From contig DF240093.1 of assembly GCA_000507305.1 (NCBI GenBank), positions 1 through 64,000 of the forward strand: a DNA stretch of 64,000 nucleotides, written 5' to 3'. A program made the translations under genes and the position numbers. The notes beneath the pieces were generated by a model, which worked only from the letters and a program-made list of their open reading frames with translations, ran no database searches and was not told the DNA's origin. This stretch comes from Breviolum minutum Mf 1.05b.01. Lineage: Eukaryota; Sar; Dinophyceae; Suessiales; Symbiodiniaceae. This document shows positions 23,718 to 34,076 of the stretch, piece by piece; the stretch's first letter is position 1, and the number at the start of each line of letters is the position of its first letter.

Positions 23718-24430
23718 CTGCATCCTAGTGAGGTTAAAAACTCAGCTTCCGGGCTGTAGCAGGGGGTAGCTTCACCTCACTTTGCAGTGGCAAACCTTGG
23801 AGAAAAAGGCAATCGCTGAAGGTAGACAGGCTGGTGGCGATTGGAAGGGTTATATGAAACAAGTATATATGTACACGAAAATGTTCATGTCTTTTTGCTA
23901 TACGTAGTTTTAAATATATATTATATATATATAAATATACATCTAAATGCCTGTAGTCTATATGTTTCTGCTATATGCGCAAATGTCACACTTTCTATAT
24001 ATCTATAAATCATAAAGTCTTCCGTGTGTGCTTCTTGCTATTTGTACACATATGTTACACATGATTCACAGAAGTTCCGGAAAGGGTGACTGTCTTTCAA
24101 AATGGCAGACCTGTTTTGCTAAAACCTTAGATCCAAAAAATCAAAAAGGTTTGCGGAAGTTTACTGTTTATTTTACGATCGATTGTTGCTCCTTATGGAT
24201 TGATCAAATAATCCAAAACATCAAACAAATCCAAAAAACAACAGCAAAATCTCGTTTTATAGTGATTGATGTCCCTAATAAGGGTATGTTTATATGATTG
24301 ATCCCATGTGATCCAAAAAGACGTTCAACTAATTTTGATCATTTGGCTATCTTGCCCCGTGGCTCGATGGAGATGCATCAAGAAAAAACGCCAGGAGCCC
24401 CCAACAACCAGTGCCTTCCGCAAGGCTTAC

Positions 24431-24526
24431 ATTCCTTGGAAACTCCGCACGGCACGTGGTGGAAACTCCAAAGGTGTTACGGGGTTTCATCGTTGGAAAT
24501 GGTTGGAATACAACATAATGCCATAG
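24431..24526 (-). CDS. Exon of unrecognised protein
   Basis: The minus strand reads HYVVFQPFPTMKPRNTFGVS and TTCRAEFPRN up to a strong donor GTAAGCC. The plus strand has a mirrored open frame (TSAFRKAYIPWKLRTARGG) without clear splice sites, so the minus strand is preferred. Confidence 0.5.
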
Positions 24527-24820
24527 CCCAAAAAAAACACATCCTGATATATTTGTAATTTTATATCGATATACGTCCAGGTAGCGCTTGAAATATTAGT
24601 AGAACTAAATTTTGCATGTACAGTGAGGATCCTATAGATATGAATGAAACTGCATAAATATAGTATATCTATAGAAGAAAATATGCACACATATCGACAT
24701 CATCTTCTGCGTTCCCCAATTCCATTTCCATAACCCTTCCAAGCACTTGGCGACCGAGAGTCCCCAGTGCACCCGACCAAGAAAGGCCAAAGGGATGTCC
24801 AGGTGCCTCAGGTTGCCCGG

Positions 24821-24942
24821 ACGCTAAAAACTAACAGCAAGTTGGCACATGAAAATAGGCCTTTTTTTGCCCCAAAATGAAAGGATCCGTTTCCCAACCA
24901 TCCAATTTTAGAGGCTTTTGCTGTTAGTTTCTGGGAGGGTGC
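24821..24942. mobile_element. TIR element, family C
   Basis: Inverted ends ACGCTAAAAACTAACAGCAA and TTGCTGTTAGTTTCTGGGAG, about 122 bp. On the minus strand it starts GCACCCTCCCAGAAACTAAC, consistent with a GC donor, and ends TTAGTTTTTAG before an open segment (RPGNLRHLDIPLAFLGR) at 24720-24820. Confidence 0.65.
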
Positions 24943-25287
24943 AAGTTTGATCGATTTGGAGGTTGATTATGAGCCCACTTCATTCGCCGCAACTTTCGGT
25001 GGAAGAGACATGACTTAGGTAGATTTCTGCTTTTGGTGGCTGCTAGGTGTACTTTCTATAATCACTCAAGCTGCATTTTCCAAAATGTCCACCACCTTTT
25101 GGAAGATTTTGGCAGGTGAAATGATGCTAGCTTGAACAAAATTCCATTTTCCCCCAATATAAGCACAAAGTTTCACCCTCTTTCACCTACTTCCATCAGA
25201 AAAAAAGATGTTGACACCAAATAGTTTCTTTGACATCCTTTTTGTTTGTTCAAACATCTTAACCGAACCGATCTTTCAAACAGCTTC

Positions 25288-25522
25288 AAAACCCCCTGGT
25301 GAAGCTGTTCCAACCCGACAGATCATCGGCTCGGCTGAGTTTTTCCAACTCCCAAGTTGGATGGGAAATGCCGCTGCTTCTCCACGTATCCACTCACCAA
25401 CTCGGAAAAACCAAACCCAGGCTAGACCGGCTGGTTGTGTGCTATTTGGAGGGCCCTACATTGAGGAGATTTTGGGAAAAAAACATGGGGGAAAGTTTGG
25501 GGGAGTCAACCATGCTTGAGAA
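25288..25522. CDS. Coding stretch, strand undetermined
   Basis: The plus strand is open from an acceptor CAAACAG for about 78 codons (PTRQIIGSAEFFQLPSWMGN, PIEEILGKKHGG-like end). The minus strand is open from an acceptor GGTCTAG at about 25420 (WVWFFRVGEWIRGEAAAFP) to a donor GTTTTG. Both show coding-type codons, because the registers are mirror images. Exons at 25618-25817 and 25963-26110 have the same ambiguity. Confidence 0.4.
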
Positions 25523-26316
25523 GGTGACGCATTTTTAATGAAACACTGTGAACTATGTATTCTTGAATTCTATATGTCGGTATAGATTGAAGAATCATCC
25601 CAAAAATTGCTTAAAACAGGTTTAAGCCTACTTCCTGGTCATCAACGCTTCAATCATTATCAGCATGTTTTGCCCAACGCATCCGAACCGGAACTGCTGG
25701 TGGCTTTGTTTTCACCAGCAAATGCTTCTGGCAGTCATTTTAGGACAGCCCTCCATCCCTCAAATCTTCCGTTCAACTTTCCCCGTAAACTTCAGCAGGA
25801 AGTTGGAGTAGCCTTGCATAGCCTTGCATTAGCCTTGCATAGGAGTTGCACCATTGAAAGAAAAAAACCATCCTATCAAATGAAATCCCCCACAAAAAAA
25901 AACAAGTGGAATAAAAAAACATCATGACTGAATAGCTGAATATATACTGCTTTGTCCTCAGTCTATCAAACCCCTGACTATCTTCTACGAAGTTACTATA
26001 TCTCTAAACAAGAGCTGGAAAGTTTCAATGGTCACATCCTTGACCATTCGGAACCGCCGGGACCGGACCTAACACTGGATGAGTCCTGCCCACAAAAACC
26101 AAAACTGAGCTTCACACAATTTTTGCCATTGTTCTGGCCTGGCGTTTCAAACAACTCGGGTTTTTTCGCGTCTAAAAGCGCCAGTTTTTTCTCCAAAAAA
26201 ATTCCCACCTTTGTTTCAAAACTCCCTGAAAGTCCAACAGCATAGAATATAAGCCCCTGAAAAAATGGGCTTGGGCTCCAAAAAATGGAACTATGTAGTG
26301 TTCCAAGCATCCATTT

Positions 26317-27242
26317 TCAGGGGAATTGAAGGGATTTTGCCCCTTGGCCTCCAAGTCTACTCTCATCAAGGCTTTCAAACGAGGAGGGGGCATTGAAATT
26401 GGTAGGGGGCCATGCTTCAGCCATCTCATTGGTAGAAAGGATCAAGCCCGAATCAAATCTTGATGTGGAAATTGATATGCGTATACTCCTGGGAACTATG
26501 TAACATATCCTCCACAATTATGCTTTTCCCCAAGGTGGGATATGTTAGTTCCGTGCAGCGCGGGTTACACACACAACAAAAACACCATGACTTGGTGGAT
26601 TCAATCTCATGTTCCATCTCAAACTTCAGGGTGGAACGTGACCTCTATGTTACCTCCCCGGGTCCGGTCCCTTCGGGGCCATTTTGGTGGGTTGTAGAAG
26701 CTGGTGCTATGTGTATAGTCTACTGTAGATTTTCCCAACTCTGAATGTGGCCAAAGTATGACTTCCTACCACCGAACGGTAAAAACACCAGTTGTCACAT
26801 TGTCACATCATCAAAAATGCCATACGTCACCTTGGATCAACTTGGTACACATTTCCAATGCTCCTCTCTTTCCGTCCCATTGTCACTTCAAATGGCTTTC
26901 TTAAACTGTTCAAGAAACACAAGGAGGAATTTGGATCAAACCACTGCTACACCAAAAAACATTCACAACAACAATTTGATGACAAATGGATGATATAACC
27001 AGCATAGTTTACGGATAAATGCATCAAACACCTACAAAAAAAACATCATTTGACTCGACTCGTTCATTTCGGAGTTGATCAGCCCCTTTTTTTCTCCCAA
27101 TAGCGGAAATCGATTGATTTTCATCCATCGGGCGACCAGCAAATTGGAGACCTTTCAGCGGACACGTGTAAACGGCATGGCGTGGATGCATAGAATTAAT
27201 CCCAGCCACAGGGGTGTTTTTTTGTCCGATCCAAACAATGCA
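26317..27242 (-). CDS. Four-exon gene end, unrecognised protein
   Basis: Exons 27036-27242, 26831-26905, 26654-26706 and 26317-26495. The last three join in phase (2, then 1) into one frame: PFEVTMGRKERSIGNVYQVD, TSFYNPPKWPRRDRTRG, then SIRISISTSRFDSGLILSTN to a TGA at 26317. The first exon (69 codons, GQKNTPVAGINSMHPRHAVY) has donor GTAGGT but its link in phase to the next is unsolved. The last intron (26496-26653) contains a short TIR element at its 3' end and uses the acceptor TTACATAG. The C-terminus is Ser/Glu-rich and lies inside another inverted repeat at 26250-26326. Function unknown. Confidence 0.6.
26495..26552. mobile_element. Short TIR element in an intron (family C-like)
   Basis: GGAACTATGTAACATATCC faces GGGATATGTTAGTTCC, with only about 24 bp between them. 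On the minus strand its end provides the acceptor TTACATAG of the terminal exon at 26317-26495. Confidence 0.55.
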
Positions 27243-27587
27243 CTATTATCAGGGAAATCCTTGAAAATTACCATACATTTGCATTGTTCGATTCCCCCCC
27301 AAAAAATGGACATGTATAATCTATGATCACTGAAGCAACAAATGGAATCCACCGGAAGGTTTGATCTTTTCAAGTTCACAGACTTGAGGGTCCATGGTCT
27401 CTCTCTGGGATTGAGTCCATTATAGTATGAGCCCAGATTCGTGTCTTTAATGGGATCTTTTTGAACTTCAGAGTGATCCCAACTGCATGAAAGACAAACA
27501 TAACATTCATCATTTAATCACAAACATCATTCAATATCCAAGAACCATGATCTTCATCACTTTCTTGAATTCGCATGTTCCTTGTAC

Positions 27588-27649
27588 CTCAGCTTTGGTG
27601 ACCCGGAGGATTCCCCAGCAATACCCGAAGCGACAAAAGAAAATAGCAA
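27588..27649 (-). CDS. Exon of unrecognised protein
   Basis: A minus-strand exon with acceptor GGGGAAG and donor GTACAAG: LLFSFVASGIAGESSGSPKL. It has a hydrophobic start and a polar end. It may be the exon before 27036-27242. Confidence 0.45.
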
Positions 27650-27791
27650 CTTCCCCATCTCACTTGTTCACGTGTTTTCAACTTGAAACAGACAAACACG
27701 TCCTATCCCCAAATTAAGTCAATAACGTGAATCATCCTTACATAAGGGCAAATTTTGTTCTGCCACTGCAAGCACCTTTGAAATACTCGCA

Positions 27792-27966
27792 TCATCTTGA
27801 AGCCAACAGAAGGCCATAGCCAATCGAGAATAAGGCCACCAGGAACGCAACAACATACGCCCGATAGCGCTCCCAAAAATTGGACGTCATCGACGGTGGC
27901 GACGCAATTTTCGATGCTGACCTGAGAGTTAAGGTCTTGGAAGATGTCTTCAGGTAGAGATGGAGA
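27792..27966 (-). CDS. Possible membrane-anchor exon (two frames open)
   Basis: One minus-strand frame reads a Ser/Thr/Lys-rich segment (TSSKTLTLRSASKIASPPS) followed by a clear transmembrane helix (AYVVAFLVALFSIGYGLLL) and TGA. A second frame of the same DNA reads EDIFQDLNSQ and continues to a good donor GTAAGG at about 27740. The first resembles the N-terminus of a type II membrane protein. Which is translated is unresolved. Confidence 0.4.
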
Positions 27967-28369
27967 AGAACAAGATATGCATGATATCATCCTACAGTCT
28001 ATAACAAAAAAAACTACTATCACACTCATCCTGAAACCAATCCAAGTGCATCTAAATGTCGAAATGTAGGTTGTTTTTTTGGTTTCACATACCGTGGGTG
28101 GATGTGAGTATGTGTGTATGTTGACGCAAATGATGGACAATCCCCAAATTTGATGGAAATAGCATACGAAATGGATCCTTATTCTTAAAACATCCACATA
28201 TGTGGCGGTTAGGGGATTGCAACTTTAAACTAAACCATTGTCCATACATGTAAAATTTCATTCCGAAAGGGATAAACATTTGGAAAGCCACATGTAAACC
28301 AATTTCCCCAAACTCAAACCCATGACTCAACAAGTTACCTATTTCCAAGGGGAAATAACTACTGTTTAC

Positions 28370-28464
28370 CAAGCAACGTGGGCCCCGTTGATGGCTTTGG
28401 AGGTGAATCACTGAGACCTTTCTCCTGTCAACTTCGGGATTCAGCATGACAGCCGGTGACGTGA
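28370..28464 (-). CDS. Exon of unrecognised protein
   Basis: The minus strand reads TSPAVMLNPEVDRRKVSVIH and LQSHQRGPRCL to a donor GTAAAC. The acceptor is not sharp. A mirrored open frame exists on the plus strand (28469-28663). Confidence 0.4.
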
Positions 28465-28601
28465 CCGGTTGGATGTTTTTTTCAAAGGTGGTCCGTTTGG
28501 AATTGGAGACTTTTATGACGATGAAAGCCTCTACATTGGCGCGAAAGATCACGTGCCAGTCATGAAAGGAGAAGACTGTGGCTTTCATGGGATGGATACG
28601 A

Positions 28602-28670
28602 TCAGTCCTTCTCCTCCTTCATCTTGGCTTGCAAGGCATCCCATCTCCTCAGCAAGAAAGTGATAAAATA
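28602..28670 (-). CDS. C-terminal exon, basic/acidic tail
   Basis: A minus-strand exon of 69 nt in phase 0 with acceptor TTTGTGAG. It encodes YFITFLLRRWDALQAKMKEE then KD and TGA at 28602-28604. The helical tail suggests the end of a coiled-coil or membrane-proximal protein. An ATG with a plausible frame (MKATVFSFHDWHV) begins only 13 bp downstream. Confidence 0.55.
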   Translation of the reverse strand, partial: YFITFLLRRWDALQAKMKEEKD

Positions 28671-28985
28671 CTCACAAACATCCAAACCAAGCATACCATT
28701 CATGCAAGTTTCAATTTTGATTGATACATGTTTGAAAGAGCTTAGAAAACGTCAGCAGTGAATCTGAACGCGGATCTGAATTCCTCTGATGATCTTCTTC
28801 CTATGCTAGTGTAATCCTGAAAACCTGAGCTGTTCATGGCTGAAATCCAGCTAACCTAACATGTCTGTCTCAGACCCTGCTTGCTGGATTTGATCGCCAT
28901 CACTTGGAGAGTTTTTTTGCATAAATCAAGTTCCGTCTGTGTTTACATAGTGTGCTGCCAACCATGAAAGAAAGAACTGTGAAGA

Positions 28986-29091
28986 TATGGGTGTTTCCAA
29001 AAATAGGGGTACCCCCAAATCATCCATTTTAATAGGGTTTTCCATTATAAACCATCCATTTTGGGGTCCCCTATTTTTGGAAACACCCATA
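28986..29091. mobile_element. MITE with perfect TIRs and 6-bp target duplication (family H)
   Basis: A 106-bp element with 24-base ends starting TATGGGTGTTTCCAAAAATA and its exact inverse. It is flanked by the direct repeat TGAAGA at 28980-28985 and 29092-29097. No coding content. This is the cleanest recent insertion in the window. Confidence 0.9.
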
Positions 29092-30159
29092 TGAAGATAC
29101 ATAACTGATAAAGATTCTGTATATAATTTAACGGCAGATTTTTTATTCCCAGCCTGCCCCAAAGTACCAAACTACCAAAAAAACCACCCAGCACTAGATG
29201 CAAAGTTTGGGTGCTTTTGGTGTTGATGGTTGATTTTTCCAGCTTCTGAAAGCATCAAAGACAAAGTCAGTCGCTTTCCCCTCAGTCGCAAGGTTTTGTA
29301 AAAAACACCAAGGACGAAGTGGAGCAAGGAACAACAACCTAGCAAACTCTAGCAAATGTCAAGGTCGAATTTAAATGTTTCTCATCTCAACTCCCTGTTT
29401 AATTGGGGTTTCCGGGCTCCTTTCAATAAAGGACATGATTCATGATCACTTTATGTGCATAATTCAATCAGGAGTTGAAAAAATATGTGTGGTAGACTCC
29501 CGGATCCAACACAAAGAAAAACACCAGGTGAAAACGTCCATCCATTTTAAGTCCGAGACTCTTTTTCTTTAAATACATACAACTGTCAACTGCCGCGGAG
29601 GTTTTAGAGAGTGATTCTTTGAATGATTTAGGGCACGATTTTAAGGACGATTTTTTTTGGGGATGTTGCTTCACCAAACTCTTTAAATCCCACTAAATCT
29701 CCATATTAGAAGTTGCTTCAGTGTCAACAACGCCAACAGTAGAATAAGTTGAATAGATACAACTGGACACCAAACTACCAATCTAAGAAAACCAACATGA
29801 TCTTCCTTTTCCACATGATCTTCAGGGGCTTTTCACCATTCGACATACCTCAACAAATCAATTGATTATATACTGGCAAATAAATATTCAAAAAACACAT
29901 GTGTGTATAAATTGATGTATAGTATATGTATATATGTGTGTAAATATGTACACACTCATTACATTCATTACTCTGAATCGAAATATCCTCATATTCTATA
30001 TCTACACCATATCATCTTCCCACCTCCTGTCATTCAGCGGCAGGAGACTGGGAAAGTCGCCATGTAGAACGATCAGGATCGATAACACCACATTCTACAG
30101 GACCCAACAATAAAGGAGGCCTTAAGCAATACAGCCGCCGCTATGGATTTTATGGACGT

Positions 30160-30193
30160 ATGGTTGTGGTTGTGGTTGTGGTTGTTGTTGGGT
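30160..30193. repeat. (GTGGTT)n microsatellite
   Basis: About five GTGGTT units, ending GTTGTTG. Reading it as poly-Val is an artefact. Confidence 0.7.
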
Positions 30194-30344
30194 ATCCTAG
30201 AATGGTTGGTATTCTGGTTGGCTTGCTAACCACAGGGAAACCCAGGAGTTTAAAATGTCTCAAAAGTTTGGCATGTTACATTTTATGTGTTGCTTGCCTA
30301 CAAAGTCTTTCCAGAAGTTGCGAATCATTTCCACGTAAAAATCA

Positions 30345-30545
30345 GGGTGTCACTCAGGTTGGTGGACCTGAACCTGTTGGACATGCATGATGAAATCTAC
30401 GAGGCCACCAACTTGATGAAGAACCACCCAACCATCATGGAAAACCCCCTTCCTCCTTTCAGAGAACGGGTGCTTCGCGTTGAAACATGGGTTTTTTTTT
30501 GGCAACAAGCTAGTCAATTGTGGGACTTTTGGGACTATCATCATT
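30345..30545. CDS. Coding stretch, strand undetermined
   Basis: On plus, after acceptor TCACTCAG, it reads LVDLNLLDMHDEIYEATNLM then KNHPTIMENP. On minus, it reads NAKHPFSERRKGVFHDGWVV to a donor GTGACA. A family A element (30560-30685) borders it and keeps usable splice ends only on the plus strand. This favours plus, against the general minus orientation. Confidence 0.4.
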
Positions 30546-30559
30546 CACAAAGAAAGCTG

Positions 30560-30685
30560 ACTTACCGTTGATGGTAAAAGTCGGGCCAACCAGTTGAGGT
30601 TGATATATAGTTTATCTCTTTATTTTGTATACAGTTTTTTTGCATCCCAACTGGTGCAGGATTTCTTCCATCAGTAGCTTATTAT
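30560..30685. mobile_element. TIR element, family A (copy 5)
   Basis: It starts TTACCGTTGATGG and ends TTCCATCAGTAGCTTA, sharing AACCAGTTGAGGTTG with other copies. On minus the acceptor AG and the donor GT are lost; on plus the GT and AG remain. Confidence 0.6.
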
Positions 30686-30946
30686 CTTAGAAACCCAAGT
30701 CATTCATATGACTTTTAGGAATCCATGGCGAATCCATTGGCAATCCGAAATGCCAGGAGGAAACCAACGAGACGACTTTAAGTTGAGCCACGGAAAATAA
30801 AATCAACAACTCTTACTATTCCATTGAATCCTGGTTGTTTCATACGAATCCTTATCTAATGGTTTATGAAAAAAAATCCCCACGGCCCCACATCAAGTGG
30901 CTTTTAACTAACCCCCCCCCCTTTAAAAAAAAAACACCTAAATAAC

Positions 30947-31117
30947 CCCAGGTGGACGTATTGTTTTCATTGCTCAAGGTGGAGGGTTCCATCATCAAGT
31001 CGCCCCAAACTTTGCTGCTTAGAAACGTTGATTTCACCCGGACGGTATAGGTTTTCATGCTAAACCTCAGGTCGGCTGGCCCGATGGGCAGTAGAGTCTC
31101 GAGCAAACCGGTGGAAT
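30947..31117 (-). CDS. Exon of unrecognised protein
   Basis: A 171-nt minus-strand exon, acceptor ACCCACCAG and donor GTTATT, phases 1 in and 1 out. It encodes STGLLETLLPIGPADLRFSM, KTYTVRVKSTFLSSKVWGDL and MEPSTLSNENNTSTW. A beta-rich globular look; the plus strand has stops. Family unknown. Confidence 0.65.
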
Positions 31118-31557
31118 CTGGTGGGTTGAAAACCATGGGAAATTTTGAGGGAAAAAAACCTTGGCACCTCTTGGTTGGGGGTTTTCACCATATCATGGAT
31201 TATATAAGGCGTAATCTGTTTACCAACAGATTTGTGTTAATTGACCAAAAATAGATGTACCTGTAATTTACAAAGGGCAAAATATAATGTCTCACTGATG
31301 CCATATAAACAAAATATCAACTGGACCAAAAACCTCAGTCTTGAGGATCTGTTTGTTGGGAATGTAAGACTGGGGTTATTATATTACCAACCCAAACAAT
31401 GCTCTATGAAGTGGAAATCCTTCAAATTGACCTGACATTTCTTGCTTCATTCCACCCCAAATGGGAAACTAGTTGGTGGTTTCACCCCCATTGAAAAATA
31501 TTAGTCAAAATGGGTTCATCTTCCCCAAATAGGGGTGAAAAAAAACATATTTGCAAC

Positions 31558-31699
31558 CACCAGCCAATGCAAGATTGAGGACAAAAAAAATCCGTCCGAC
31601 TGAGGCATAAAGCGAAACTGAGATGTTCTCTTTCGCTGCATTCGCCACGTCGGGATCGTCAATGTAAACCTGCCAAGTGGGAGAAAGTAGGCTCCGGCT
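31558..31699 (-). CDS. Exon of unrecognised protein
   Basis: A minus-strand exon, acceptor ATGTTTAG and donor GTTGCAAA, phase 0 to phase 1. It encodes SRSLLSPTWQVYIDDPDVAN, AAKENISVSLYASVGRIFFV and LNLALAG. The YIDD string resembles the reverse-transcriptase box, but the rest does not fit (see rejected items). Confidence 0.6.
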
Positions 31700-32216
31700 C
31701 TAAACATCTTGAAATTGAGAAACGATACACAAACACACACTTGATAAGTCACGAAGACGGGATACTTTGTTTCCACATGCAATCTTTTGTGCTACAAGCG
31801 TATCACAGTGACCATTTATGGCTTGCCATAAGCCATGTAGTTTCAAGCTGGGGAAAAAAGCAGCGTGAAAATTTATACTCGGTCAAGAGTGATTTACGGC
31901 TCAGAACCAAAGTTGAATAAACTTGGCTCACTCCAAGTTAAACAATTGAAAAATCGAAACACCGAAACTGACCTAATGCAAGAAAATGGATGGTAGGGAA
32001 GGGGTTCTTGGTCCTAATGTTGGGAAACACTGAATTGTAACAGCTTGTCAACAGTTTCACAAATGCAGGTACGTCAGGGTGATCAGCCCTGATATCCTCA
32101 AGACACCATAGAGAGCTTCGTTGGACACAGCTCTATGGGCTTCCTGTGTCCCCCTGCTGGAAAAACATATGACTTTCATCTAAAGGGTTTACTTCTCTTT
32201 GGAACAGAGTTTGACT

Positions 32217-32234
32217 CACACACACACACACACA
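32217..32234. repeat. (CA)n microsatellite
   Basis: About nine CA dinucleotides. Similar CA-rich tracts are at 48270-48310. Confidence 0.8.
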
Positions 32235-32472
32235 CCAAAAATCCATACTGAAACACATGTTGGACATATTCAACCAAAAGGACACCTGAAAATTATTAGA
32301 TTCATAGGTAAAGCAAGGCAAAACAGAAGGGCTAAGAATCGGCTAAGATTTAAAGTTTATGTATTTCCCATTGCTAAACCCCTCCATGCTTTCGGATTTG
32401 AACATCACACAAAAACCTATTGAAACGCTTGTAGGCTTATAGGGTTTATTTAAAAAAACATGACCACCTCCA

Positions 32473-32534
32473 ATCCTTCTCGAAAATCCACCCTCAGCCT
32501 TCACAATGCCTTTGTCATCCGGCTCCGCCGTCAT
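32473..32534 (-). CDS. Possible first or internal exon
   Basis: The minus strand reads MTAEPDDKGIVKAEGGFSRR to a donor GTGGTC. The ATG is preceded by ACCCGTTAC without an obvious acceptor, so it could be a true start. Short and charged; no family. Confidence 0.4.
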
Positions 32535-33245
32535 GTAACGGGTAATTCCTCGTATGGCGGGGGGTGTAGAAAGGCTGGTTTTGGAAGCACTTACGTCTCA
32601 CATGGGGGGCAAAATCAACCAAACAACCATCATTTTTGACTAGCTAGGCTGTGTAACATATCTTTTACTCATTTGATAATCACCCACTGACCCAGGGAGC
32701 ATAGCTGAAAAAGTGGGATCTTGGAACGCACCAGTTGACATGGAGAATCTCCATTTTGAAGCAAAGGGGAGGTTTCATGATTTTTAAAAGCATCAGCAAA
32801 AAACATAATCCAAGACATGCAGAATTTTGTTATAATCCCTCAATCCTCCCCAATTTCTCCCACTTTTTTGATGATTTTCACGAGTATCTCTTGTTGTTTC
32901 TATGATACTACCACCCAAAAAAACACCAGCATAGTCATAGTCATAGTCCGTGAAAAAATAGTCGCCAGGACCCGAAACTTCATCATTTCAAAGCATCAAT
33001 TTTCACCATGTGAACTTTTTTTAGTTGGCGGTTGAACGAACCCATTTGAAAAAAGTTCGTCTATTGGGATCATTTCCCCAAAAAGTAGGGGTGAAAATAA
33101 ACAAAATATTCGACACCACCACCGGGGGCCTTGGACCCCAAAACCTGGAAAAATGAAGGGTTTTGAGGCCTAAGAATATATGGGTGATAATCCCTAAAAA
33201 ATGAAGGTTGTGGAAATGTCGGTTTCCGTGGCAAAAAATTGTTTC

Positions 33246-33330
33246 CATGGCGATTTGCCCCCAAGCTTCGACGTTCAGTCTTCTTGAGTTTCAAGGCTTC
33301 ATCGCTAGGTAAAGGCTTCGGATGAAACTC
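33246..33330 (-). CDS. Exon of unrecognised basic protein
   Basis: An 85-nt minus-strand exon with acceptor CCCGGCAG. It encodes EFHPKPLPSDEALKLKKTER and RSLGANRH, ending in phase 1 before GAAACA, a possible GA donor. Strong codon bias. Confidence 0.5.
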
Positions 33331-33596
33331 CTGCCGGGAGGATCCCCCGAACAGGTGAGTTTCAAGGGGCAACTGATTCAGTTGATGCAACTCTCAGGAA
33401 AATTCACATGTCACCTGAAAAAATGGAGGGTTGGAGAATAAAAACATGCTTTTTTCTTAAGTGTTATATACTTTTCAGGGGACAACTATATAGATTTCAC
33501 AGGGAAAAATATGTTTTTCTTATTTTTCTCACTTGATTGGAAGTAAGCAATGGTCCTTTCAACCCCCCCCTGGTATCCCCTGGTCATCAACTTTAC

Positions 33597-33832
33597 GCGC
33601 GCCTCTTGAGTTTCTGGAGCCACCCAGTCTCTCCTTGGGGGCCGGGCCAACGGTTTCACCCATACCACTTGGAGGATCATCCCACTTGGTGAGCAAGTCC
33701 CCTAAGGTAGGGTTAATCTATAGGTAAAAATTGCTTGCAAGCCTCATACCTAACCACTTACTAAGTGGAGTGATCCTCCAAGTAGCATCTTTCCCAAGCA
33801 TTTGGCCGATTTGAAGTTAGAGTCTCTTACAT
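33597..33832 (-). CDS. Two exons joined across a GA-AG introner
   Basis: Exon 33779-33832 (acceptor ACCGCAG, VRDSNFKSAKCLGKMLL) and exon 33597-33667 (VWVKPLARPPRRDWVAPETQ, donor GTAAAG) are separated by the 111-bp element at 33668-33778. Removing GAGGATC...CCTCCAAG joins CTT G to TG GTA, one open frame of 41 codons. This is the best evidence for GA-AG splicing in the window. Confidence 0.65.
33668..33778. mobile_element. Introner-like TIR element, GA-AG family (copy 2)
   Basis: The ends CCACTTGGAGGATCATCCCA and TGGAGTGATCCTCCAAGTAG are inverted repeats of about 20 bases, homologous to the copy at 6733-6877. The internal sequence differs between copies. The donor lies inside the left TIR, after ACTTG. 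Confidence 0.8.
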
Positions 33833-33856
33833 CTGCGGTTTTTTAACACCTAAACT

Positions 33857-34076
33857 CCACTCCCAACCAGAGTGGTTCATCAACCTTTGCCGTTTGCTTC
33901 TGAGTTTGGGATCTAAAATCTCTTGGGTTTGATCTTCTACTGAAACTCAACTGGTATTTTAGGTGCTTGATGTCCTGCCATTGTCTAGGTGGAGTGAATT
34001 TGGTTTGCACCAACTGTGTGCAGAAATATTCTGTTTCATGACACATGGAGATCCGGGACCCATCCAAACATCCCAT
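33857..34076 (-). CDS. Exon of unrecognised protein
   Basis: A minus-strand frame open for 77 codons: GSRISMCHETEYFCTQLVQT, PPRQWQDIKHLKYQLSFSRR, NPRDFRSQTQKQTAKVDEP. The downstream boundary is unclear because the next exon (33832) begins only 17-40 bases on; GTTGATG or GTGTTA may be the donor. No family. Confidence 0.45.

Noticed and set aside
26321-26463. Plus-strand terminal exon, convergent with the gene at 26317-27242
   Set aside because: It is the antisense register of the minus-strand terminal exon, whose four-exon chain agrees in phase. It was attractive but is not needed.
31600-31690. YIDD string resembling the reverse-transcriptase active-site box
   Set aside because: Only about 47 residues are open, they are bounded by normal splice sites, and the residues after YIDD do not follow reverse-transcriptase architecture. 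No other RT motif lies nearby.
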